Counted from the stretch's first letter, positions 8,190 to 16,850 are shown. The stretch is DNA of 31,588 nt from DAOTXK01 sp034435395 (GCA_034435395.1 DAOTXK010000163.1:1-31588), one strand, 5' to 3'. Program-made: numbers and translations. Notes: generated from the letters alone by a model not told the origin.

Positions 8190-10134
8190 GTGGCGTAGAC
8201 GAAGAAGAGAAGGTGGCAGGCCGTCGGGCGGCATCAAACCGCTGCGGCGGGCGTTGGGTGAGCTGGGGCAGTATAAGCGGCTGGTGGCGGTGGTCTATGG
8301 CAGCCTGTTCATCGCCACCCTGGCGCAACTGGCGATCCCTCAACTGCTGCAAAACATTCTGGACGCTGTGATCCGGGGGTTTACGGCCAAGCGCGTGCTG
8401 GCGCTGCCGACCCTGATGCAGAACCTGGCGGCCATCCAGTTGGGCACGACGGTGGAGCAGTTCCAGGCTGAGGCGGACGGGGCGATGGGCCTGCTCACGG
8501 CGGCGCTGGCGGCGATTGCGGCCTTCGCCATTGCGCGGGGGCTGTTTGCGTTTGCGCAGGGGTATCTGTCGGAGAAGCTCTCGCAGAACCTGGCGTTTGA
8601 CTTCCGCAACCGGCTGTACGAGAAGATTCAGCGGCTGTCCTTCAGCTACCATGATCGCAACCAGACCGGCCAGTTAATGATCCGGGCCACCGACGATGTG
8701 GAAAAGCTGCGGCTGTTTGTCGGCCAGGGCGTGGTGATGACCCTGCAGGCGTTTGTGCTGCTGATCGGCACGCTGATCATCCTGCTGCTCACCAACGTCT
8801 CGTTGACGCTGGTGGTGCTGCCGACGCTGCCCATCGCCCTGGTGCTGTTCGTCGCCTTCGGGGCGGTCGCCCAGCCGATGTTCACCGAGGTGCAAAAACG
8901 GCTCTCCACCATGAACACCATCTTGCAGGAGAACATGGCCGGGCTGAAGCTGGTGAAGGCGTTCGTGCAGGAGCGGCAGGAAGAGGCGCGCTTTGATAAC
9001 GCCGCCGAAGCACACCTGCAACAGATGCTGGTGGTCAGCCGGGTGTTTTCGTTCCTGTTCCCGCTCGTTTTCCTGGTCGCCAATCTGGGGCAGGCGGCGG
9101 TGCTCTATTTCGGCGGCCAGCAGATCGTGTACGGCACGCTGACCATCGGCGAGTGGCAGAAGTTCAGCCTTTATGTGATCTATGTCTTTTTCCCGCTGGG
9201 GATGCTGGGCATGATCATCTCGCTGATGTCCCAGGCAGCGGCTTCCGCGGCCCGCATCTACGAGATTCTGGATGCCAGGAGTGACGTGGAAGACCGACCC
9301 GGCGCGGTCGAACTGCCGCCTATCCAGGGTCACGTGGTCTTTGACAACGTCTCCTTCCGTTACTTCGCCAGCGGCGATCCGGTGCTCTCTGAGGTCTCGT
9401 TTGAGGCCCGTCCAGGCCAGACCGTCGCCCTGCTGGGGGCCACGGGCAGCGGCAAGACCACGATCATCAACCTGATCCCGCGTTTTTATGATGTCACCGA
9501 AGGCCGGGTGCTGATCGACGGGCACGATGTGCGCGAGGTGACTATCGAGAGCCTGCGGCGTCAGATCGGCATTGTGCTCCAGGAGGCCACGCTGTTCAGC
9601 GGCACCATCCGCGACAACATCGCCTTCGGTCGGCCTGATGCCCCGCCGGAGGCGATTGAAACGGTGGCCAGAGCCGCTGCCGCGCATGAATTTATCATGG
9701 CGTTCCCGGATGGCTATGACACGCCGGTTGGCGAGCGCGGCTCGACGCTGAGCGGCGGGCAGAAGCAGCGCATCGCCATCGCCCGCGCTCTGCTGATGGA
9801 CCCGCGCATCCTGATCCTGGACGACTCGACCAGCAGCGTGGACGTGGCCACCGAGTACCAGATTCAGCAGGCGCTTGACCGGTTGATGGAAGGCCGCACC
9901 AGTTTCGTGATCGCCCAGCGGATCAGCACCGTGCTCAACGCCGATCAAATCCTGGTGCTGGACAAGGGCCGGATCGTGGCGCGGGGCAACCATGAGGAGT
10001 TGATGGAAGAAAGCGCGCTCTATGCCGAGATTTACCATTCGCAGTTGGTGGATGACGTGGCATTGGCCGATGAAGCGCTGCCGGGCGGCGACGCCGAGTC
10101 AGCGTTCGCCCCTGCCGCGCAGGAGGTGCAGTAG
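8182..10134 (+). CDS. ABC exporter half-transporter, subunit with degenerate ATP site
   Basis: It encodes 650 residues with an N-terminal six-helix exporter membrane domain (about 40-375) and a C-terminal nucleotide-binding domain. Walker A is G419-ATGSGKT-426 and the signature is L523-S-G-G-Q527. Walker B ends L546-D547-D548, with Asp at the catalytic Glu position. The switch residue is Gln579 (VIAQR) in place of His. These two substitutions mark the inactive-site subunit of heterodimeric exporters such as TM287/288 and BmrCD. The TTG start is chosen because AAGGAG (8166-8171) lies 10 bases upstream and the gene overlaps marR. A longer loop of about 60 residues follows the first membrane helix. 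It probably pairs with the next gene product to export drugs or lipids. Confidence 0.92.
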   Translation: MVEWRRRRREGGRPSGGIKPLRRALGELGQYKRLVAVVYGSLFIATLAQLAIPQLLQNILDAVIRGFTAKRVLALPTLMQNLAAIQLGTTVEQFQAEADGAMGLLTAALAAIAAFAIARGLFAFAQGYLSEKLSQNLAFDFRNRLYEKIQRLSFSYHDRNQTGQLMIRATDDVEKLRLFVGQGVVMTLQAFVLLIGTLIILLLTNVSLTLVVLPTLPIALVLFVAFGAVAQPMFTEVQKRLSTMNTILQENMAGLKLVKAFVQERQEEARFDNAAEAHLQQMLVVSRVFSFLFPLVFLVANLGQAAVLYFGGQQIVYGTLTIGEWQKFSLYVIYVFFPLGMLGMIISLMSQAAASAARIYEILDARSDVEDRPGAVELPPIQGHVVFDNVSFRYFASGDPVLSEVSFEARPGQTVALLGATGSGKTTIINLIPRFYDVTEGRVLIDGHDVREVTIESLRRQIGIVLQEATLFSGTIRDNIAFGRPDAPPEAIETVARAAAAHEFIMAFPDGYDTPVGERGSTLSGGQKQRIAIARALLMDPRILILDDSTSSVDVATEYQIQQALDRLMEGRTSFVIAQRISTVLNADQILVLDKGRIVARGNHEELMEESALYAEIYHSQLVDDVALADEALPGGDAESAFAPAAQEVQ

Positions 10135-10136
10135 CC

Positions 10137-12116
10137 ATGTTTCATATGGACGGCGGACGCCGGTTATTTGAGCATGAAGGCAGCAAGCCCATCAACACCT
10201 GGGCGACGATCAGACGGTTCGGTTTTTATTTCCGGCCGTACTGGGCCTTGCTGCTGATCATGTCGGTGCTGATCGTGGCCAGCACGTGGTTCCAGGTGCT
10301 GTCGCCGGACCTGATCGGCCAGGCGGTGGACTGTTACCTGACGCCGACGGGCGGGGAGTCCTTCCGGGGCCTGGCCGGGATGATGGGCGCGGACAGCGCC
10401 GCTGCCAGCAACTGCTGGTACACCGAGCCGATGGTCGACGCCACGCCGGAAGCCATCATCGCCGGGCTGGGCGGGCTGATCCTGCTGGTGGCCGGGCTGT
10501 ATGTGGCGAGCGCCGTGCTGAGCGGCTTCCAGTTCTACCTGATGCGCCTGGCCGGGCAGAGCGCCCTGAAACGGATGCGCGTGGACGTGTTCAGGCACAT
10601 CCACCGGCTGTCGCTGGGGTACTTTGATCAGCATGAGGCGGGCGACCTGATGAGCCGGATCACCAACGACTCAGATACCATCCAGCAAGCCTTCAATTTC
10701 GCGCTGATCAACGTGATCAGCGGCGCGCTGCTGATGGTCTGGATCATCTGGATCATGCTCCAGAAGAACGCGGCTTACGCCCTGCTGAGCCTGCTGATCG
10801 TGCCGGTGATGGTGCTGGCCACGTCGTGGTTCTCGCGGCAGGCCCGCAAAGCCTTTCGGCGGGCCCGCGCCGAGATGGGTTCGGTCAACGCGGACCTGCA
10901 GGAAAGCATCGCCGCGGTGCGCGAGGTGCAGGCCTTCAGCCGCGAGGACGAAAACATCGAGCAGTTCCGCCTCTCCAACGCAGCCAACCGCGACGCCAAC
11001 ATCCGGGCCGTGGCCTTCACCAGCGCGCTGCAACCGACGCTGGAGGCGCTGGGTTACGTCTCCATGGCGATTGTGGTCGGCCTGGGCGGGGCGGCCATCC
11101 TGGGCGATGGCACGTTGTTCGGCTCGGCCATCTCGCTGGGCCTGGTGATCACGTTCCTGGGTTACACGCAGCGGCTCAACCAGCCGGTGGTGCAGATTTC
11201 GTCCATGTGGACCAACATCCAGAACGCCATCGCCGGCGGCGAGCGTATCTTCGGGCTGCTGGATACCCCGCCAGACTTCGAGGACAAGCCCGGCGCACAG
11301 CCCATCCCAGAGATCAAGGGGCGGGTGGAATTTATCGACGTGTACGCCGAGTACAAACCCGGCGAGCCGGTGCTTAAGGGGGTCAACCTGGTGGCCGAGC
11401 CAGGCCAGACGGTGGCCATTGTGGGGCCGACCGGCGCGGGCAAAACCACCATCATCAACCTGCTGCCGCGATTTTACGACGTGACCTCCGGCGCGGTTAA
11501 GATCGACGGCTATGACGTGCGCGACGTGACGATGGCCAGCCTGCGCGCCCAGATCGGCATCGTGTTGCAGGACACCTTCCTGTTCAGCACCACCGTGATG
11601 GAAAACATCCGCTACGGCTACCCGGACGCCACCGACGAGCAGGTTTTCGCCGCCGCCAGGCTGGCTCACGCTGATACCTTCATTGAGCGCCTGCCGGACG
11701 GCTACCAGACCGTGCTGGGCGAGCGCGGGGCCGGGCTGAGCCAGGGGCAGCGCCAGTTGCTGGCCATCGCCCGCGCCGCGCTGGGCGACCCGCGTATCCT
11801 GATCCTGGACGAGGCGACCAGCAGCGTGGACACGCGCACCGAGCGCCTGATCCAGCAGGCCCTGGCCCAGCTGTTGAAAGGCCGGACCAGCTTCGTGATC
11901 GCCCACCGGCTGAGCACGATCCGCAACGCTGACCAGGTTCTCGTCATCCTGGATGGCGAGATCGTGGAGCGAGGCACGCACGACAGCCTGCTTAAGGCGG
12001 GCGGCGTTTATTACGACCTGTACATGAGCCAGTTTCGGCGGCAGGTCGACCTGGCCGGGTCAGAGGATGGACGGAAGGCGCGGGCGGCAACGGTGGTCCC
12101 CGCACCCGGCGACTGA
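10137..12116 (+). CDS. ABC exporter half-transporter, catalytic-site subunit
   Basis: It encodes 659 residues, starting 2 bases after the previous stop, with GGAGG just upstream. It has six membrane helices and then an NBD: Walker A G430-PTGAGKT-437, Walker B ending L557-D558-E559, and switch His590 (VIAHR). The signature is non-canonical, L534-S-Q-G-Q538. The canonical Walker B and His here, together with the canonical LSGGQ of the partner, make one competent ATP site. The LSQGQ here completes the degenerate site with the partner's Asp548 and Gln579. The loop between helices 1 and 2 is expanded and holds two Cys that could form a disulfide outside the cell. The operon ends at the terminator at 12146-12182. 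Confidence 0.92.
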   Translation: MFHMDGGRRLFEHEGSKPINTWATIRRFGFYFRPYWALLLIMSVLIVASTWFQVLSPDLIGQAVDCYLTPTGGESFRGLAGMMGADSAAASNCWYTEPMVDATPEAIIAGLGGLILLVAGLYVASAVLSGFQFYLMRLAGQSALKRMRVDVFRHIHRLSLGYFDQHEAGDLMSRITNDSDTIQQAFNFALINVISGALLMVWIIWIMLQKNAAYALLSLLIVPVMVLATSWFSRQARKAFRRARAEMGSVNADLQESIAAVREVQAFSREDENIEQFRLSNAANRDANIRAVAFTSALQPTLEALGYVSMAIVVGLGGAAILGDGTLFGSAISLGLVITFLGYTQRLNQPVVQISSMWTNIQNAIAGGERIFGLLDTPPDFEDKPGAQPIPEIKGRVEFIDVYAEYKPGEPVLKGVNLVAEPGQTVAIVGPTGAGKTTIINLLPRFYDVTSGAVKIDGYDVRDVTMASLRAQIGIVLQDTFLFSTTVMENIRYGYPDATDEQVFAAARLAHADTFIERLPDGYQTVLGERGAGLSQGQRQLLAIARAALGDPRILILDEATSSVDTRTERLIQQALAQLLKGRTSFVIAHRLSTIRNADQVLVILDGEIVERGTHDSLLKAGGVYYDLYMSQFRRQVDLAGSEDGRKARAATVVPAPGD

Positions 12117-12145
12117 CGCGGCACATGCCCCTATTGAACAGGACG

Positions 12146-12182
12146 GACGGCGGGTCGCCCCCAGCGGCCCGCTGTCGTTTTT
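12146..12182 (+). terminator. Rho-independent terminator of the marR-ABC operon
   Basis: GACGGCGGG (12146-12154) pairs with CCCGCTGTC (12168-12176) in a 9-bp stem with one G-U pair and a 13-base loop. One G and then five T (12178-12182) follow. It sits 30 bases after the second ABC stop codon and separates the exporter operon from the TIR-KTSC gene. Confidence 0.8.
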
Positions 12183-12254
12183 GGGATGTCTCCGGTAGAC
12201 TTGGAAGGGCAGTGGTCAGGCGGGCCAGGGGGTTCATCGACCGGGAGGGCGGGC

Positions 12255-12902
12255 GTGCAACTGTTTATCTCCTACGCGCACGTGGACGAGGACCGGGTGA
12301 GGCGGCTGGTGGATATTCTGCGGGCTGCCGGGCACGATCCCTGGTTTGACGAGTGGCTGCTGCCGGGCCAGGACTTGCAGGAGGCGATCACTGACGCCAT
12401 CGCCGGTTGTGACGCTCTGGTCTATGCGCTGACGGGGAAATCGGTCCGGTCGGAATACTGCCAGTGGGAGTTCGGCACGGCGGTGGAGATGGGCAAGCCG
12501 ATCATCCCGGTGCTGCTGGAGGAAGAAGCGTCGCTGCCGGGCCTGCTCAGCCGTTACCAGTACGCGGACTTCACCAAAGACCCGGCAGTCAGCGGCATGG
12601 GCTTTGCCCTGGATGTGGCGCGGCTGCTCGGCGGGCTGTCGCGGATCGTGGTGACAATCGCGCCGGAGGAGGTGCCCCACCAGACGCCTGCGCCGGGGCA
12701 GGCGATCGGCTCCGGCGCGATTCAGGTCTGCGGCTACGACCCGGAGACGCGCATCCTGGAGGTGTGTTTTCCTGGCGGGGCCGTGTACCAGTATAACGGC
12801 GTGCCGGTCGGCGTCTACCAGGGCCTGACCAGCGCCCGGTCGCCGGGCCGGTACTTCAACCAATCCACCAAGGGCCAGTACCCCTACCGCCGAATCCAGT
12901 GA
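12255..12902 (+). CDS. TIR-KTSC fusion protein, candidate immune effector
   Basis: Residues 1-135 form a TIR domain. It opens with QLFISYAHVDEDR, has a BB-loop-like WFDEWLLPGQDL, and carries SVRSEYCQWEFG, in which Glu72 is at the position of the catalytic Glu of NAD-cleaving TIRs. Residues about 150-214 match the KTSC domain (named from the C-terminus of some lysyl-tRNA synthetases): GYDPETRILEVCF, then VYQYNGVP, SPGRYFNQ and a final Y-x-x-R-R. KTSC is a small domain of unproven function, sometimes thought to bind nucleic acid. GTG 12255 is preferred because GGGAGGG (12243-12249) precedes it and it begins exactly at the TIR fold; ATG 12186 would add 23 unstructured residues. The gene lies after a terminator and overlaps the following membrane-protein gene by 4 bp. 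By analogy it could deplete NAD or make a cyclic ADP-ribose signal; this is inference. Confidence 0.85.
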   Translation: MQLFISYAHVDEDRVRRLVDILRAAGHDPWFDEWLLPGQDLQEAITDAIAGCDALVYALTGKSVRSEYCQWEFGTAVEMGKPIIPVLLEEEASLPGLLSRYQYADFTKDPAVSGMGFALDVARLLGGLSRIVVTIAPEEVPHQTPAPGQAIGSGAIQVCGYDPETRILEVCFPGGAVYQYNGVPVGVYQGLTSARSPGRYFNQSTKGQYPYRRIQ

Positions 12903-13789
12903 TCCGAGCCGCCCGCCTCCCGGTCCGAACGACGTTTGCGCTGGCGCTGTTGCTGGCGGCCATCCTGGCGGTCGCCTGGTGGCGGGCCGGGTTGGCCTTC
13001 CAGGCGGCGACGGGCGTCCCCGTCTGGGCGGACCAGCGCACGACGTTCACCCGGACGCTGGGCCACCTGTCTGATCCCTATCCGGCGCTGGCCTTCCCCT
13101 ATGTGCCCTGGACGGCGGTGCTGCTCGCGCCGTTCAGCCTGCCGCCGTTCGAGTGGTCGGTGCTGCTGCAATTACTGTTATATTTCGGCCTGCTGACGGC
13201 CATCGTTTTTAAGTTCGGCGGGGGCGTGGGGGCGGTCCTGCTGACGCTGACCTCGGCCATCGCCTTTGACACCGCGCTGGAAATCAACATTGAGTGGGTG
13301 GTCTGCCTGGGGCTGCTCGTGCCCCGCGCCTGGAGCGGGCCGCTGCTGCTGGTCAAGCCGCAGGCGGCGCTGGGCTACGGGCTGAGCTTCCGCTGGCGGG
13401 AGATGGCCTGGGCGGGGGTGGTGGCCCTGCTGGTGGGGGCGGCCTCGCTGGTCCTGTGGCCGGGCTGGCCGGGGCAGATGGCCGAGGATGTCCGCGTCAA
13501 CACGCTGGGGGACTGGGGATCGCGGATCAACATCGCGCCGTCCGCCCTGCTGGGAGCGCCGCTGTCCTGGGGGATCGGGCTGGTCCTGAGCTGGCGTGCC
13601 TTCCGCCGGAAGGACGCGATCCTGGGCGTGCTGGGGTGGCAGTTTTTTGTGCCCTACGCCACGCTGTACGGCGTCATGCCCGCCTTCGCCCTGTTCGCCG
13701 TCCGCTGGCCGGGGATGGCGCTGGTGATCAGCCTGACGTTGTGGGCGCTGTACGCGGACGTGGCCCTGCCGTTTGTGTTGGGGAGGTGA
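12899..13789 (+). CDS. Small polytopic membrane protein, GT87-like, coupled to TIR-KTSC
   Basis: It encodes 296 residues with about eight predicted helices. The first is at residues 10-27. A periplasmic loop follows with a D-PYPALAFPYVPWTAVLL segment, like the SPYDVEGYFNAPWALLPL loop of the protein at 6511-7368. Then come EINIEWVVCLGLL and LLVKPQAALG. The shared N-(D/E)-W and KPQ motifs suggest a short relative of GT87/DUF2029 polyprenol-linked mannosyltransferases. It lacks the usual length, so catalysis is not assured. The GTG start sits inside the stop of the TIR-KTSC gene (GTGA, 4-bp overlap), implying translational coupling and a possible functional link. It may instead be an envelope glycosyltransferase with no part in defence. 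Confidence 0.7.
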   Translation: MIRAARLPVRTTFALALLLAAILAVAWWRAGLAFQAATGVPVWADQRTTFTRTLGHLSDPYPALAFPYVPWTAVLLAPFSLPPFEWSVLLQLLLYFGLLTAIVFKFGGGVGAVLLTLTSAIAFDTALEINIEWVVCLGLLVPRAWSGPLLLVKPQAALGYGLSFRWREMAWAGVVALLVGAASLVLWPGWPGQMAEDVRVNTLGDWGSRINIAPSALLGAPLSWGIGLVLSWRAFRRKDAILGVLGWQFFVPYATLYGVMPAFALFAVRWPGMALVISLTLWALYADVALPFVLGR

Positions 13790-13982
13790 GCGGCGGGGGA
13801 ATGGGCGCGGATGAAACGGCTTGAGTGGATATTCACCAGTGGAGGAACGGCGGGCTGACTGAGCCGATCATCGGCGCGTGTAATCGGGTTACAATAGTTA
13901 GGGCATGGTTTCCTGGAGCGGAATTGTGAGAACGCGCTGATGTCGTCACAGAAAGATTACAATGGGGTAGGGGAGCGGGTGA

Positions 13983-16061
13983 GTGGGTAAGCGTCGGCTG
14001 GTGATCGGGCTGGCGGCGTTGCTGGTGATGGCGCTGGGGTCGGGCGAAACGCTGGCCCAGGGCGGCGAGCCGGTCACCATCACCGGGAGGCTGACGGTCA
14101 TCGAGCCGGAGAGCGAGGTGCTGGTCCGGGTGACGGCGGGCCTGCCGGTGACGGTCACGCTGAGCAGCCCGGATTTTGACGCCGTGCTGCGCGTCACCAA
14201 CGAAGTGGGGGGGCAGGTGGCCTTCAACGATGACAACGACACCGATCTGCCGCTGCCCAGCCGGACCGACTCGGCGCTGCGGTTCACGCCCCTGGTTTCT
14301 GAGCTGATGGTCGTCCATGTGAGCAGCTTCCGGGTTGCCGCCGCCGGGGCGTATACCCTGACATTACAGGGCGTCCAGGTGGTTGAGCAGAATCCGGTCA
14401 GTCTGGTGCAGAATGCCAGCGGTAACGTGGTTGAGGGCATCCTGACCGAGTCGACCGATCACGCCGCGCGGCTGGCCTACAGCTTTTGGGCGCTGGCCGA
14501 GGTGCCGGTGACGCTCACGCTCACCAGCCAGGACTTCGACACCGTGCTGGAGGTGTATGACACGGATGGGGCGCTGGTGGGGAGTAATGACGACTACGAC
14601 GCCGATTCCGGGCTGGCGCTGCCGCGCCGCACGGATTCGGCGGTGACCGTGGAGCCGTCCGCCGACGGCCTTTACACGGCGCTGGTGCGGGCCTTCGAGG
14701 ACGAGGGCGGCGGGCGCTTCACGCTGACCATCGAGGGCGCGGCGTTTGGCCCGGTCACCATCGTGGATGATGAGGCCGCCGACAGCGACCAGCCGATCTG
14801 TGACAACGTGCTGGGCGGGGTGGTGGAAGTTTCCTCGACATTTGGCGGCGGCTATGAAGCCGAGCGGCTGCTCGACGGCGACCTGACCACCGGCTGGTCG
14901 TCGCGGGGGGATGACGAAGCGCCATATCTCATCTTCGAGGTGGGCGGCGGGCGACCGGTGATGCTCGACGGGGTGGTGCTGGATGGGTTTTCCTCGTCGC
15001 CGGGGTATGCCAGCGACAGCCTCCAGGTCTTTGAGGTGGGGGTCGCCCTGTCCGTCGCCCCGCTGGAATCCTTCACCACGGTCTTACAGGCGGCCTCGCC
15101 GCTGGAAAACGCCCTGCGGACCTACACCTTCCCGCCGGTGGAGGGGCGTTACGTGCTGCTGCGGCCCCTGACCAACTACGGCGGCAACTACTACCAGGCG
15201 ACCGAGTTCAACGCCTGCACCCGGCTGAGCACGGGCGGGGGGCTGGGCGGCGAGCTGCCGTTTGTGATCAACGGCCAGCTCCGACCGGACCAGCCGTACC
15301 TCGAATATGAACTGTACGCGCTGGAGGACGCCGAGCTGGTCGCCACGCTGGTCAGCGACGCCTTCGACCCCGTGCTGGAAGTTTATACCTCGGATGGGCG
15401 GCGGCTGGCCGACAACGACGATCACGGGCCGGAGTTCAGCCTGCCCAGCCGGCAAGACGCGGCGCTGCGGCTGACGTTCACCGCGCCCCAGATGATCCGG
15501 GTGCGGGTGCGAAGCTTCGTCAGGGGCGGGCCGTTCACATTGACCATCGACGGCAGCGGCCTGCAAACCGGGCTGCCGGACGCGCCATCGCTGCCGCCGT
15601 GCCGGGATGTCTCGTCGGCGGGGCGGGGCGGGGCGGTGGTCGGCTTTTCCAGCCAGTTCGGCGGGCGCTGGCTGGCCGAGTACCTGATCGACGACAATGC
15701 CGATACCGGCTGGGCGTCCGGGCCGGGGGAGCAGAGCGCCCGCTCGGAGTACGTGATCCTCGATCTGGCGGGCGACATCCAGACCATCGACAGCATTCGC
15801 ATCAACCCCGCAGCCACCGGCGGCGACGGCAGCGCCTACAACGTCAGCCGGTTCGCCGTGCTGGTCTCGACGACCGATGCCGAGCCAGCGTCGTTCACGG
15901 AGGTGTTCTCCGCGCTGCTGACCGAACGCCACCGTACCACCGTGGCCTTCGACCTGCCGCGCCCGGCGGAAGCGCGTTATGTGATGCTGGAGACGCGGGA
16001 TACCTTCGGCGGGCGATGGCACGAGGTGGCGGAGTTCACCGTCTGCGCGGCGATCCCGTAG
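13983..16061 (+). CDS. Secreted protein with three PPC-like and two discoidin-like domains
   Basis: A signal peptide (KRR, hydrophobic core, TLA|QGG, cleavage near residue 25) is followed by five modules. PPC-like repeats occur at about 28-130, 135-255 and 420-525. Each has F-D-x-V-L-x-V, an NDD turn, a PxRxDxA strand and a closing FTL/YTL strand. F5/8 type C (discoidin)-like modules at about 273-412 and 540-688 contain the signature FGG.(Y/W).AE.L.D....TGW(S/A)S and are each bracketed by a Cys pair (273/412 and 540/688), presumably disulfides. There is no enzyme domain, so an adhesive or carbohydrate-binding surface protein is likely. The GTG start has AGGGGAG (13969-13975) 7 bases upstream. 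It is convergent with the P-loop kinase gene, 5 bases away. Confidence 0.85.
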   Translation: MGKRRLVIGLAALLVMALGSGETLAQGGEPVTITGRLTVIEPESEVLVRVTAGLPVTVTLSSPDFDAVLRVTNEVGGQVAFNDDNDTDLPLPSRTDSALRFTPLVSELMVVHVSSFRVAAAGAYTLTLQGVQVVEQNPVSLVQNASGNVVEGILTESTDHAARLAYSFWALAEVPVTLTLTSQDFDTVLEVYDTDGALVGSNDDYDADSGLALPRRTDSAVTVEPSADGLYTALVRAFEDEGGGRFTLTIEGAAFGPVTIVDDEAADSDQPICDNVLGGVVEVSSTFGGGYEAERLLDGDLTTGWSSRGDDEAPYLIFEVGGGRPVMLDGVVLDGFSSSPGYASDSLQVFEVGVALSVAPLESFTTVLQAASPLENALRTYTFPPVEGRYVLLRPLTNYGGNYYQATEFNACTRLSTGGGLGGELPFVINGQLRPDQPYLEYELYALEDAELVATLVSDAFDPVLEVYTSDGRRLADNDDHGPEFSLPSRQDAALRLTFTAPQMIRVRVRSFVRGGPFTLTIDGSGLQTGLPDAPSLPPCRDVSSAGRGGAVVGFSSQFGGRWLAEYLIDDNADTGWASGPGEQSARSEYVILDLAGDIQTIDSIRINPAATGGDGSAYNVSRFAVLVSTTDAEPASFTEVFSALLTERHRTTVAFDLPRPAEARYVMLETRDTFGGRWHEVAEFTVCAAIP

Positions 16062-16066
16062 GGCCG

Positions 16067-16678
16067 TCAGGGGCGCATGTTCAGGCGGCGCAGGAGACGG
16101 TCCAGTTCGGCCAGGGCTTGTTCCCGCGCCCCGTTGTTGAGGATGGTGTGGTCGGCGATGGCGATGGGGCCGCCCTTTTCCAGCGACTCGATCTCCTGAT
16201 AATCCCGCCATTCGGCTTCCTGCGGGGTGAGCGGGCGCTCCGGGCGCTGGCCCAGCCGCTGGTAACGCAGGCGGCGCTCGCAGGCCACGGCCACCACCAC
16301 CAGTTGGTCCCCGAATTCAGCCCTGAGCGTCTTGTACTCGCTGAAGCTGTACAGCCCGTCGATGATGATACACTGGTGGGTCCGCAGCGCCTCGCGGATG
16401 CGGGGCAGACAGCGGCGGGCATAGGCATCCATGCCTTCGCGGGCGCGGATGTCCTCGCGGACCAGCTTCTCGTTCTGGGGGGTGACGGGCAGACCCCGGC
16501 GGATCACTTCTTCAATCGTGATCGCGCCGAAGCGCACTTTGGGGTACCCTTGCGCTTCCAGGTGCTCGGCCAGCAGCGATTTTCCCGCGCCCGGCATGCC
16601 GACGATAGCCAGGAGACGGGTCGGGGTGTCGGCGCTGGCCGTGTTGAGCGGCGGTCGGGAAGGGACGGGTAAGGTCAT
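16067..16678 (-). CDS. UPF0200-type P-loop nucleotide kinase-like protein
   Basis: It encodes 203 residues from ATG 16678; a GTG/ATG extension to 16750 exists but is low-complexity. The P-loop is G27-MPGAGKS-34. It is followed by VRFGAITIEEVIRRG, a REGMDAYARRCLPRI helix, CIIIDGLYSFSEY, and a late ADHTILNNG strand. This order is that of UPF0200 proteins, relatives of adenylate and dephospho-CoA kinases best known from archaea. It probably phosphorylates a small metabolite or nucleotide using ATP in the cytoplasm; the substrate is unknown. A perfect TATAAT on the - strand (16827-16822) may be its promoter. The neighbours on either side are + strand genes and give no pathway clue. Confidence 0.8.
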   Translation of the reverse strand: MTLPVPSRPPLNTASADTPTRLLAIVGMPGAGKSLLAEHLEAQGYPKVRFGAITIEEVIRRGLPVTPQNEKLVREDIRAREGMDAYARRCLPRIREALRTHQCIIIDGLYSFSEYKTLRAEFGDQLVVVAVACERRLRYQRLGQRPERPLTPQEAEWRDYQEIESLEKGGPIAIADHTILNNGAREQALAELDRLLRRLNMRP

Positions 16679-16821
16679 CGTGTTTGACCAAATCTTTTCC
16701 AGGCGCGCCGGGGGGGCGGCCCGTCCGCCGGCCGCCTGGCCGGAAGGCAAGGCTGATCCCGCATGTGGCAGCGGCCACCCGGCGATACCTCATATCTGGC
16801 GCTCGGTCCGCCACCAGGGAC

Positions 16822-16850
16822 ATTATAACGGCGGAAGGCGGGGGCGGCTA
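16822..16850 (-). promoter_or_regulatory. Possible promoter of the UPF0200 gene
   Basis: On the - strand a perfect TATAAT (16827-16822) lies 17 bp after TAGCCG (16850-16845), a weak -35 (3 of 6). The leader to the ATG would be about 137 bases. Confidence 0.4.

Noticed and set aside
12186..12254. ATG-initiated N-terminal extension of the TIR-KTSC protein
   Set aside because: It adds unstructured residues before the TIR fold and lacks the ribosome site that GTG 12255 has.
13866..13963. Two TACAAT hexamers (13890-13895 and 13958-13963) before the discoidin protein gene
   Set aside because: Neither has a -35 match better than 3 of 6 at acceptable spacing, so no promoter is called.
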